This document shows positions 15,397 to 22,542 of a DNA stretch of 32,903 nt, in pieces. The stretch covers positions 1 to 32,903 of the forward strand of contig VGBM01000017.1 in the NCBI GenBank assembly GCA_016870485.1, in the 5' to 3' direction. Position numbers and translations under genes: made by a program. Numbering within the stretch: the stretch's first letter is position 1; every line of letters starts with the position of its first letter. Under the pieces are notes generated by a model that saw only the letters and a program-made list of their open reading frames with translations, was not told the origin of the DNA and did not search any database. The DNA is from Actinomycetota bacterium. Its GTDB lineage: Bacteria; Actinomycetota; Thermoleophilia; Gaiellales; F1-60-MAGs149.

Positions 15397-16503
15397 CTAG
15401 CCGCGCTGCGGTCGGATCTCGGTGAAGACGTCGAGCGGGCACAGCGCCGACACGACGGGGTGGGGGATGTCGACGACCTCCGAGATCCTGAGGTCGACGG
15501 CGACGGAGCAGAGCACGTACGCCTGCTCGGGGTCGAGCCCGGCCTCGTCGCCGAGCCAGCGGATCATCTGCGCGATCGCGTTGCGCGCGCAGAGGGTCAG
15601 GTCCATCGGGTGCACGACGCCGGCGCCGTCGATCGGCAGGCCCGTCGTGGTGACGTGCCGGCGGGCGCGGAAGGCGGGCTCGGTCGACTCGACGAGCGGC
15701 GTCGTCGGGCGGTGGCGCACCTCGCGCAGCGGCGTGACGCGGATCCGGGCCTGGCCGTGGCACTCGATCGCGGTGCCGCAGACCTCGCCGTCGCCCTGGC
15801 TGAAGTGGACGTCGCCGAGGGACAGGAGCGCGCCGGGCACGTCGACGGGGAGGTAGGCGGTGGCGCCCGTGCGGACCTGCATCACGTCGAGGTTGCCGCC
15901 GAGCTCGCGCGGCGGGATGGTGCGCGCGCCCGTCGAGGCGTACGGCTCGCGGACGGGGGCGGCGCCGTCCGGCGACGGCGGCAGGGCGGCCTCGCCGACG
16001 GCGGCCTCGCGGGCCGTCCAGGCCGCAAGGCGCTCCGCGGACGGGGCGACGCCGATCACGCCGATGAAGGCGTCCTCGGGGACCGCGACGCCCGGCATGC
16101 GGCCGCTCGTGGCGAGGCCGTCGTGGAGGCCCCAGGTGACGAGGTACGGATCGGGGAAGCGGTCGGCGAGCAGGCCGAAGCCGGGGATCACGGGCGTCGA
16201 GCCGAACGTGTCGGTGCGCACCTCGAGGATCTCGACCTGCAGGACGTCGCCGGGCTCGGCGCCCTCCACGAAGATCGGGCCCGTCAGCGGGTGGTTGCGC
16301 CCGAAGTCCATCCCGGGCAGGTCGGCGTCGACGGTGGTCGGGACGACCTGGCCGTCGAGGCCGTCGCGGCAGTCGACCACGATCTCGTCGCCGGGCCGCA
16401 CGACGAGCGCGGGCTCGAGGTCGGGGTGCCAGCGGTTGTGGCCCGTGTCGGGCAGCTCGGCGAGGGGCCGGCGCACCGGCGGGTCGAGGCGGTGCTCGGC
16501 CAT
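15397..16503 (-). CDS. Acetamidase/formamidase family amidase
   Basis: A 368-residue enzyme of the FmdA/AmdA family that hydrolyses short amides to acid and ammonia. Family motifs are HNRWHPDLEPALVVRPGDEI near the start, NHPLTGPIFVEGAEPGD, ELGGNLDVMQVRTG, LGDVHFSQGDGEVCGTAIE and RNAIAQMIRWL. The ATG at 16503 shares one base with the stop of the GAF gene, which fixes the start. A 48-base gap with a ribosome site separates it from the MaoC gene. Within the operon it probably removes an amide nitrogen from the substrate or from an intermediate. It cannot be told from sequence whether formamide, acetamide or a larger amide is used. Confidence 0.9.
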   Translation of the reverse strand: MAEHRLDPPVRRPLAELPDTGHNRWHPDLEPALVVRPGDEIVVDCRDGLDGQVVPTTVDADLPGMDFGRNHPLTGPIFVEGAEPGDVLQVEILEVRTDTFGSTPVIPGFGLLADRFPDPYLVTWGLHDGLATSGRMPGVAVPEDAFIGVIGVAPSAERLAAWTAREAAVGEAALPPSPDGAAPVREPYASTGARTIPPRELGGNLDVMQVRTGATAYLPVDVPGALLSLGDVHFSQGDGEVCGTAIECHGQARIRVTPLREVRHRPTTPLVESTEPAFRARRHVTTTGLPIDGAGVVHPMDLTLCARNAIAQMIRWLGDEAGLDPEQAYVLCSVAVDLRISEVVDIPHPVVSALCPLDVFTEIRPQRG

Positions 16504-16955
16504 CAGGACGTCTCGAGCTGCCAGATCCGGTCGGCGCCGTGGCGGCACCAGCGCCGCTCGATGTCGGACCAGGTGCGGGGCGCGACCAGGTCGTGCACGC
16601 TGAGGAGCAGGACGATCTCGCCCGAGCGGTCGCGCACCGCGGTCACGATCTGGGCCCTCATCCCCCCGAACAGCCGCAGCATCTCCCGGAAGCCCGGGTC
16701 GTCCGTGGCCGCCGCGCAGTCGTCCTGGGCGACCTGCTCGGCACCCGCCTGCATCGCGAGGACGACGGGCTGCGTGGCCATGTCGACCTCTGGGGCGTCG
16801 CGGATCGAGGCCGCGCCGCCGCCGAGCCACTCGTAGGCGATCGGGAAGACGGCGTCCTCGGCCCGTAGACGCACGGTGACGCGCTGCACCTCGAGGTCCT
16901 CGCCGAGCTCCTCGAGGATCTCGGCGATCAGGTCGGCGGCCGCGGGATCCCTCAC
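16503..16955 (-). CDS. Small GAF-like domain protein
   Basis: A 150-residue protein resembling a lone GAF domain. A strand with VQRVTVRLRAEDAVFPIAYE is followed by a helix region, an aspartate-containing segment (AEQVAQDDCAAATDDP), GGMRAQIVTAVRDRSGE, the strand IVLLLSVHDLVAPRTW and a C-terminal helix. Such single GAF proteins often accompany amidase or ureide catabolic genes and could sense a ligand, but the function here is unproven. The GTG at 16955 overlaps the stop of the aldo/keto reductase gene by 4 bases and the stop overlaps the amidase ATG by one base, so it is tightly embedded in the operon. It has no DNA-binding or kinase part. Confidence 0.75.
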   Translation of the reverse strand: MRDPAAADLIAEILEELGEDLEVQRVTVRLRAEDAVFPIAYEWLGGGAASIRDAPEVDMATQPVVLAMQAGAEQVAQDDCAAATDDPGFREMLRLFGGMRAQIVTAVRDRSGEIVLLLSVHDLVAPRTWSDIERRWCRHGADRIWQLETS

Positions 16956-17950
16956 TGGCGCCACTCCAGCGTGTCGTCGCGGGTCGCGTCGTCGAGGGCC
17001 GCGAGCAGGTCGTCGGGGAGGGGCTCGGCGAAGGCCGGCAGGACGTCGTCGAGCTGGTCGGCCCGCGACGCGCCGAGGATCGGGGCCGTCACCGCGGGCC
17101 GGGCCAGGACCCAGCCGACCGCAACCCGGGCGGGGGCGAGCCCCGCCGCATCGCAGAGCGCGAAGATCCGCTCGGCCTTCGCGAACATCGCGTCGTTCCA
17201 GTAGCGCGTCCGGTACGTGGTGCCGCTCATCCCCGGCAGGGAGAAGCGCCCCGCGGGCGGCTCCTCGTCGGGCCGGCGGCCGCGGTGCTTGGCGGTCAAA
17301 AAGCCGCCGGCGAGCGGGTTGTACGGGATCACGCCGAGGCCCTCGGCCTCGGCGATCGGGAACGTCGCGTGCTCGCAGTGGCGGTGCAGCAGGTTGTAAC
17401 GGGGCTGCAGGCAGGCGAAGCCCTCGACGCCCAGGCGGGCCGCGGCGATCTGCGCCGCGGCGGTGGCCACGGGCGAGAAGTTGCACGAGCCGCCGTAGAG
17501 GATCGTGCCCTCGCGGCGCAGGTCCTCGAGCACGTCGAGGGTCTCCTCGACGGGCGTCATCGGGTCCATCTGGTGCACCTGGAAGAGGTCGATCCAGTCG
17601 GTGCCGAGCCGCCGCAGGCTCGCCTCGACGGAGCGACGGATGTGCAGCCGGCCGTTGCCGCGCTGGTGCGGCGCGGACCCCATCGGGAAGTGGCACTTCG
17701 TGGCCAGGACGACGTGGTCGCGGCGCCCCGCGAGGATGCGGCCGAGGATCTCCTCGGTCTGGCCATTGGTCTCGGGGTTCGGGGGAATCGGGTAGGCGTC
17801 CGCCGTGTCGATGAACGTGACGCCGGCGGCGAGCGCCCGGTCGACGATGCGGGTCGCCTCCGCCTCGTCGGCCTGGCGGCCGAACGTCATCGTGCCCAGG
17901 CACGCGCGCGACACGCGCAGGCCCGTGCGGCCGAGGTTGACGACGTCCAT
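16952..17950 (-). CDS. Aldo/keto reductase
   Basis: A 332-residue NADPH-dependent aldo/keto reductase with the full catalytic tetrad: D48 and Y53 (FIDTADAY), K85 (VLATKC) and H126 (QVHQMD). The C-terminal cofactor loop includes TAPILGASRADQLDDVLPAF. The length and layout match the bacterial YhdN/Tas-like branch. It reduces a carbonyl or oxidises an alcohol, substrate unknown. The ATG at 17950 has only a weak ribosome site; it lies 24 bases after the alpha/beta hydrolase stop. It overlaps the GAF gene by 4 bases. Confidence 0.9.
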   Translation of the reverse strand: MDVVNLGRTGLRVSRACLGTMTFGRQADEAEATRIVDRALAAGVTFIDTADAYPIPPNPETNGQTEEILGRILAGRRDHVVLATKCHFPMGSAPHQRGNGRLHIRRSVEASLRRLGTDWIDLFQVHQMDPMTPVEETLDVLEDLRREGTILYGGSCNFSPVATAAAQIAAARLGVEGFACLQPRYNLLHRHCEHATFPIAEAEGLGVIPYNPLAGGFLTAKHRGRRPDEEPPAGRFSLPGMSGTTYRTRYWNDAMFAKAERIFALCDAAGLAPARVAVGWVLARPAVTAPILGASRADQLDDVLPAFAEPLPDDLLAALDDATRDDTLEWRQ

Positions 17951-17974
17951 GGGGCGGGGTCCCGGGCCGGGCGC

Positions 17975-18811
17975 CTACGCGTTGTGGACGCGCTCGCCCT
18001 GGAGGAACCGGATCACGACGTCCGCGGAGAGCTCGGGCTCCTCCATCAGGTTCGTGTGGCCCGAGCCCGCCACGATGTACAGCTCGGAGCCCGCGATGTG
18101 GTCGTGGATCCAGCGCGCGCCGGCGCCGTCGGGGCCCGCGTCGATCGGGGTCAGGCAGTCCTCGGAGCCGACCATCACGAGCGTCGGCGCCGTCACCGTG
18201 GCGGCGTACGGGCGCAGGTCCATGTCGCGCATCGCGGCGCAGGCGCCGGTGAAGACGGGCACGGAGCAGTTGCGGTCGAGGACCTGCTGGATCACGCCGA
18301 CCGTCTCCTCGCCCGCGGGGGTGTCGAGGAACGTGCGGCTCAGGCACTTCGTGGCGATCTCCTGCGCGAGGCCGCGGCCGCCCATGCCCTGGGCCTCGGC
18401 GAGCGCCGCCCAGACGTCCCAGTGGGCGCGCGCCATGTAATCCGACTTGGCCATCGGGCAGTCGAGGATCAGGCGATCGATGTACTGCGGGTGGCGGCCG
18501 GCGAAGGCGAGCGCGACCATGCCGCCCATCGACGTGCCGTGCACGTGGGTCTTCTCGATGCCGGCATCGTCGAGGACGGCGGCGAGGTCATCGGCCCAGA
18601 GGTCCATGTCGTAGTGCTGCTCGGGGCGGTCCGACAGGCCGTAGCCGCGCAGGTCCATCTCGACGACCTTGAAGTGCGGCGTCATCAGGTGCGTGACGAA
18701 GCCGAAGTTCTCGTGGGCGAAGCCCGCGCCGCCGATCTGCAGCAGGTGCTGCTCGCCGTCGCCGTGGACGTCGTACCAGATCCTGACGCCGTCGATCTCC
18801 ACGTGGGACAT
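17975..18811 (-). CDS. Alpha/beta hydrolase
   Basis: A 278-residue alpha/beta hydrolase with an intact triad: nucleophile S94 (HVHGTSMGGMVAL), acid D218 (MVGSEDCLTPI) and base H252 (AGSGHTNLME). The oxyanion strand is LLQIGGAGF. No signal peptide is present, so it acts in the cytosol. Relatives include ester hydrolases, enol-lactonases and C-C bond hydrolases; the sequence does not choose between them. The ATG at 18811 has GGAGGAGAGG upstream. It lies 35 bases after the acyl-CoA dehydrogenase stop. It might open a lactone or hydrolyse a CoA thioester in the operon's pathway (inference). Confidence 0.88.
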   Translation of the reverse strand: MSHVEIDGVRIWYDVHGDGEQHLLQIGGAGFAHENFGFVTHLMTPHFKVVEMDLRGYGLSDRPEQHYDMDLWADDLAAVLDDAGIEKTHVHGTSMGGMVALAFAGRHPQYIDRLILDCPMAKSDYMARAHWDVWAALAEAQGMGGRGLAQEIATKCLSRTFLDTPAGEETVGVIQQVLDRNCSVPVFTGACAAMRDMDLRPYAATVTAPTLVMVGSEDCLTPIDAGPDGAGARWIHDHIAGSELYIVAGSGHTNLMEEPELSADVVIRFLQGERVHNA

Positions 18812-18846
18812 GGGTCCTCTCCTCCGTCCGGGGGTCCGCCGCGAGC

Positions 18847-20013
18847 CTAGTACGAGCGCGGCATCTTCAGCACGTGCTGGCCCAGGAAGGCGAGCACCAG
18901 GTTGTTGTTGATCGGCGCCGTCATGTACAGGCGCGTCTCGCGGAACTTGCGCTCCACGTCGTACTCCTCGGCGAAGCCGAAGCCGCCGTGCGCGTCGAGG
19001 CACGCGTTCGCGGCCTGCCACGAGGCCTCGGACGCGAGCAGCTTCGCCATGTTGCCCTCGGCGCCGCACGGCTCGCCCGCCTCGAACAGCTCGGAGGCGC
19101 GGCGGCGCATCAGGTCGGCCGCCTCGACGGCCGCGTAGGCGCGGGCGATCGGGAACTGCACGCCCTGGTTGGCGCCGATCGGGCGGCCGAAGACCTCGCG
19201 CTCGGTGGCGTACGCGGCGGCCTTCTCGATGAACCAGCGGCCGTCGCCGATGCACTCGGCGGCGATCAGGATGCGCTCCGCGTTCATGCCGTCGAGGATG
19301 TACTTGAAGCCCATGCCCTCCTCGCCGACGAGCGCGTCGGCGGGCAGCTTCAGACCCTTGATGAAGACCTCGGTCGTGGCGTGGTTCATCATCGTGCGGA
19401 TCGGGCGCGCGTCGATCGCGTCGCCCGCCTCGCGCAGGTCGACCAGGAAGGTCGACAGGCCCCACCACTTGGGCTTGCCCTCGACGGGCTCCGACGTGCG
19501 CGCGAGCAGCAGCATCATGTCCGAGTGGAAGAAGCGGCTGGTCCAGATCTTCTGGCCGTCGACGACCCATGAGCCGTCCGGCTGCTCGACCGCGCGGGTG
19601 CGGATCGCCAGCGAGTTCGAGCCCGCATCGGGCTCCGTCACGCCGAAGGCCTGCAGGCGGATCTCGCCGGAGGCGATGCCCGGCAGGTAGGCCTGCTTCT
19701 GCGCCTCGGAGCCGTGGCGCAGGACGGTGCCCATGATGTACATCTGCGCGTGGCAGGCGCCGGCGTTGCAGCCCGAGTGGTTGATCTCCTCGAGGATGAT
19801 CGCCGCGTCCGACTCGCTGAGCCCGCCGCCGCCGTACTCCTCGGGGATCAGGGCCCCGAGCCAGCCGTCGTCCGACAGCCGCTTCACGAACGCCGTCGGG
19901 TACTCCTGCTCGCGGTCGAGCTCGCGCCAGTACTCGCCGGGGAACTCGCTGCAGAGGGCGGCGACGCCCTCGCGGATCATCGTCTCGCGCTCCTGCGCCT
20001 CAGTCATCGACAT
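18847..20013 (-). CDS. Acyl-CoA dehydrogenase family protein
   Basis: A 388-residue FAD-dependent acyl-CoA dehydrogenase. The N-terminal helical domain contains GALIPEEYGGGGLSE, the middle domain has QAFGVTEPDAGSN and IWTSRFFHSDMMLLLAR, and the C-terminal domain has EREVFGRPIGANQGVQFPIA and LDAHGGFGFAEEYDVER. The usual catalytic glutamate near the C-terminus (the YEG motif) is absent; the sequence there is YMTAPINN (363-370). E246 in NAERILIAA occupies the alternative position used by isovaleryl-CoA dehydrogenase, so activity is still plausible. First gene of the nine-gene operon, with a likely leaderless ATG at 20013. The acyl group is unknown. Confidence 0.92.
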   Translation of the reverse strand: MSMTEAQERETMIREGVAALCSEFPGEYWRELDREQEYPTAFVKRLSDDGWLGALIPEEYGGGGLSESDAAIILEEINHSGCNAGACHAQMYIMGTVLRHGSEAQKQAYLPGIASGEIRLQAFGVTEPDAGSNSLAIRTRAVEQPDGSWVVDGQKIWTSRFFHSDMMLLLARTSEPVEGKPKWWGLSTFLVDLREAGDAIDARPIRTMMNHATTEVFIKGLKLPADALVGEEGMGFKYILDGMNAERILIAAECIGDGRWFIEKAAAYATEREVFGRPIGANQGVQFPIARAYAAVEAADLMRRRASELFEAGEPCGAEGNMAKLLASEASWQAANACLDAHGGFGFAEEYDVERKFRETRLYMTAPINNNLVLAFLGQHVLKMPRSY

Positions 20014-20020
20014 GGCCGGG

Positions 20021-20050
20021 ATCCTATTCGGAGAAACCTACGGGGGGCAA
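20021..20050 (-). promoter_or_regulatory. Promoter of the nine-gene operon (leaderless)
   Basis: On the minus strand TTGCCC (20045-20050) is followed after 18 bases by TAGGAT (20021-20026), which ends 7 bases before ATG 20013. Transcription would start at the ATG itself. No ribosome site is visible. The same TTGCC/TAGGAT arrangement drives the LeuC-like gene. Confidence 0.6.
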
Positions 20051-20136
20051 ATGTTCAACCGGCGTATCGCGGGGGGGCGCGGCACCGGCTGAGGCGCGGC
20101 TAGGCTGGCGGCGTCCGCACGCGAAGGAGCGACCCC

Positions 20137-20532
20137 ATGAGCGACGAGCTGTTCGAGACCGGCCTGAGGATCCGCAAGGAGGTGCTCGGCGAGGCGTACG
20201 TGGAGCGCTCGCTCGCGAACGCCGACGACTTCTCGAGGGACTTCCAGCGGCTCGTCACGGAGTACTGCTGGGGCGCCGGCTGGGGCCGCTCGGCGCTCAC
20301 CAGGCGCGACCGCTCCCTGCTGAACCTCGTGATGATCGGCTCGCTCAACCGCATGCACGAGTTCCGGCTGCACCTGCGCGGCGCCATCACCAACGGCGTC
20401 ACCAAGGCGGAGATCCAGGACGCCCTGATCCAGCTCGCGATCTACGCGGGCATCCCCGCCGGCGTCGAGGGCTTCCGGATCGCCCGCGAGGTCTTCGCCG
20501 AGTGCGAGGCCGAGGGCGTCGAGGTGCCGTGA
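20137..20532 (+). CDS. Carboxymuconolactone decarboxylase family protein (PcaC-like)
   Basis: A 131-residue all-helical CMD/AhpD-fold protein. SLANADDFSRDFQRLVTEYC, then LTRRDRSLLNLVMIGSLNR and ALIQLAIYAGIPAGVEGFRI follow the PcaC pattern of 4-carboxymuconolactone decarboxylases. There is no CxxC pair, so an AhpD-type peroxidase role is unlikely. The ATG at 20137 has AAGGAG 8 bases upstream; TAGGCT at 20101-20106 could be its -10 box. It is divergent from the nine-gene operon and followed after 4 bases by the OsmC-like gene. No other beta-ketoadipate genes are nearby, so the decarboxylase substrate may differ. Confidence 0.85.
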   Translation: MSDELFETGLRIRKEVLGEAYVERSLANADDFSRDFQRLVTEYCWGAGWGRSALTRRDRSLLNLVMIGSLNRMHEFRLHLRGAITNGVTKAEIQDALIQLAIYAGIPAGVEGFRIAREVFAECEAEGVEVP

Positions 20533-20536
20533 CCCG

Positions 20537-21052
20537 ATGAGCGCGGAGACCCCCGACCACGTCGCCATCACGAAGGTGCGCTGCCGCTCGCTCGGCGGGC
20601 TCGCGGCCGAGCTCACCGTCAAGGACCACGCGCCCGTGGTGGCCGACGAGCCGCTCGACTTCGCGCTCGGCGGCCTCGTCGGCACGGACACCGGCTGGAC
20701 GCCCGTCCAGTACCAGCTCGCCGCGCTGATCTCGTGCGCCAACGTGGCGATCGCCCTGACCGCGCAGGACCAGGGCTTCGCGCTCGACGGGCTCGAGATC
20801 CGCGCCCAGTCCGACCTCGACCTGCGCGGGCTGATCGACGGCGACCCCGACCGCCAGCCCGAGTTCCTGCACGTCGGGGTCGAGTACCGGATCGCCGCGA
20901 CGGAGAGCGCCGAGCGGATCGAGGCGCTCGCCGTCGAGTCGGACCGCCGCTGCCCGCAGCTCGGCCTCTTCCACCGCGCCCGCATCCCGATGACCCAGGT
21001 CTGGACCCGGGACGGCGCGGAGGTCTGCGCATTTCGGACCGACGGCGCGTAG
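20537..21052 (+). CDS. OsmC family protein
   Basis: A 171-residue OsmC/Ohr-fold protein. The two conserved cysteines are present: C67 in LAALISCANVAIAL and C139 in ESDRRCPQLGLF, giving the peroxidatic pair used by this family to reduce organic hydroperoxides with thiols. The N-terminal beta part contains AELTVKDHAPVVADEP. The ATG at 20537 follows the PcaC-like stop by 4 bases, so the two are co-transcribed. It may protect against peroxides formed by the flavin enzymes nearby (inference). Confidence 0.87.
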   Translation: MSAETPDHVAITKVRCRSLGGLAAELTVKDHAPVVADEPLDFALGGLVGTDTGWTPVQYQLAALISCANVAIALTAQDQGFALDGLEIRAQSDLDLRGLIDGDPDRQPEFLHVGVEYRIAATESAERIEALAVESDRRCPQLGLFHRARIPMTQVWTRDGAEVCAFRTDGA

Positions 21053-21067
21053 CGCCCGCGGCGCGCC

Positions 21068-21544
21068 CTACGGCGCGTTGAAGTTCGCGTTCGACGCCAT
21101 CCGCCAGCCGCTCGGCGTCTGCACGAACGTGACGATGCGGGGGGCGGGGGTGGTCGAGTACGCGGTGCCGCTGATCGTCTGCGTGGACTGCGAGTAGTAG
21201 CGCACCACCACGAGCCCGCCGGCGCGGGTCACCTTGATCCTCGACAGGGAGTAGTCGGAGATGACGGTGGTCGAGTTCGCGAAGTCGGCGAGGTACTGGT
21301 TGCGGTTCTGCCCGCTGCCGTTCGCGCGCTGCACCTGGAAGGCGGGCGAGAGGAAGGCGCGCAGCTCGTCGGGGTCGCCGGCGACGAGGAGCGACCAGAA
21401 GCGGTTGACGAGGCGCGTCCCGAGCTTGAGGTTGGCGGCCTGCTGCTCGGCGGTGGCGCGCTCCGCGGGGGCGGCGGCCGCCGGCCCGGTCAGGGCCAGG
21501 GGCACGGCGAGGGCGAGGGCGAGGAGGAGCAGACGTGGATGCAT
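21068..21544 (-). CDS. Secreted NTF2/SnoaL-like protein
   Basis: A 158-residue exported protein. It starts with a clear signal peptide (MHPRLLLLALALAVPLAL, likely cut after the alanine-rich AAAA stretch near residue 25). The mature part has helix LGTRLVNRFWSLLVAGDPDE, then AFLSPAFQVQRANGSGQNR and strands ending RIVTFVQTPSGWRMASNANF, an NTF2-like/DUF4440-type fold. No catalytic residues are assigned. The ATG at 21544 is preceded after 6 bases by TAGGCT (21551-21556) and lacks a ribosome site, so it is probably leaderless. It is convergent with the OsmC-like gene. Confidence 0.8.
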   Translation of the reverse strand: MHPRLLLLALALAVPLALTGPAAAAPAERATAEQQAANLKLGTRLVNRFWSLLVAGDPDELRAFLSPAFQVQRANGSGQNRNQYLADFANSTTVISDYSLSRIKVTRAGGLVVVRYYSQSTQTISGTAYSTTPAPRIVTFVQTPSGWRMASNANFNAP

Positions 21545-21658
21545 GGGGCGAGCCTAGCCGCTGCGAGGGGTCAGACCGCGGCGATGTCGCGGACCGGATC
21601 GTCCGCCGGCCCCGCCGGTCTCGCGCGCTCCGTCACGCGGGGCGTGCGCGGGGTGCCG

Positions 21659-22429
21659 CTACCCGCCCCAGATGCCGCAGGTGATGCCGCCGTCGACGTT
21701 GAGCTCGAGGCCGGTCACCCAGCTGGCCTCGTCGGAGGCCAGGTAGACGAAGGCGTTGGCGTGGTCGAGCGGCTCGCCCATGCGGCCGAGGGGATGCAGG
21801 CCGATCGCGAAGCGGCGGCTCGCGTCGGGGTCGTCTTGGGCGTCGAAGTAGCCGTCGATCATCGGCGTGTTCGTGAAGCCGGGGCAGACGCAGTTGGCGC
21901 GGATGTTCTGCTTGGCGCCGTCGAGGGCCATGCACTTCGTGAGCATGATCAGGCCCGCCTTGGAGGCGCAGTAGGCGGCGTCCGCGGGGATCGCCCACTG
22001 GCCGGCCATCGAGGCGGTCGAGAGGATCGAGCCGCCGCCGCGGGCGGCGAGGTGGTCCCAGGCCTCCTTCGCGCACAGGAAGACGCTCTTGAGGTTCGTG
22101 TCGAGCTCCGTGTCCCACTGGTCCTCGGTCAGGTCCATGACCGACCCGACGATGGTCACGCCGGCGTTGCAGACGAGCACGTCGAGGCCGCCGAAGCGTT
22201 CGACCGTGGCCTCGACGACCGCCCGGATCGAGGCGCGGTCGGTGACGTCGACGCCGAGGCCGAGGGCGTCGCCGCCGATCAGCGCGGCGGTCTCCTGCGC
22301 CGTCTTGGGCCTGAGGTCGCAGGCCACGACGTGCGCGCCCTCCTCGGCGAAGCGCTGCGCCGTCGCCCGGCCGATCCCCGAGCCCGCGCCCGTGACCAGC
22401 GCCGCCTTCCCGTCCAGCCTGCCCGCCAT
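21659..22429 (-). CDS. Short-chain dehydrogenase/reductase
   Basis: A 256-residue classical SDR. The cofactor motif is TGAGSGIG (13-20), followed by VCNAG (86-90), and the catalytic residues are S140 (STASMAGQ), Y153 and K157 (YCASK). D38 after the second strand (VVACDLR) favours NAD over NADP. The C-terminal GLELNVDGGIT is typical of 3-oxoacyl- or alcohol-oxidising members; the substrate is unknown. The ATG at 22429 has AGGAGGGG upstream. It is divergent from the LeuC-like gene. Confidence 0.92.
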   Translation of the reverse strand: MAGRLDGKAALVTGAGSGIGRATAQRFAEEGAHVVACDLRPKTAQETAALIGGDALGLGVDVTDRASIRAVVEATVERFGGLDVLVCNAGVTIVGSVMDLTEDQWDTELDTNLKSVFLCAKEAWDHLAARGGGSILSTASMAGQWAIPADAAYCASKAGLIMLTKCMALDGAKQNIRANCVCPGFTNTPMIDGYFDAQDDPDASRRFAIGLHPLGRMGEPLDHANAFVYLASDEASWVTGLELNVDGGITCGIWGG

Positions 22430-22466
22430 CGTCCCCTCCTCGTGGGTCCGCGTGTCTGCGGGGGCA

Positions 22467-22495
22467 ATCGTGCCGCCCCCGGGCGAATCTGGCAA
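22467..22495 (-). promoter_or_regulatory. Putative promoter of the SDR gene
   Basis: TTGCCA (22490-22495, minus) with a 17-base spacer to CACGAT (22467-22472). Transcription would begin near 22460 and give a leader of about 30 bases containing the ribosome site. Its -35 lies only 12 bases from the -35 of the divergent LeuC-like gene, so the two promoters may compete. Confidence 0.4.
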
Positions 22496-22507
22496 GGAGC
22501 GGAGGAT

Positions 22508-22536
22508 TTGCCGGGGGCCGGATCCGCCCGTAGGAT
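22508..22536 (+). promoter_or_regulatory. Promoter of LeuC-like gene (leaderless)
   Basis: TTGCCG (22508-22513), a 17-base spacer and TAGGAT (22531-22536), followed after 6 bases by the GTG at 22543. There is no ribosome site, so the transcript should begin at the start codon. Confidence 0.6.
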
Positions 22537-22542
22537 CCCGGC

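Noticed and set aside
21589..21606. Six-base stem GCGGAC/GTCCGC as SDR terminator
   Set aside because: It is a short stem over 50 bases from the SDR stop; such stems are common by chance at this GC content.
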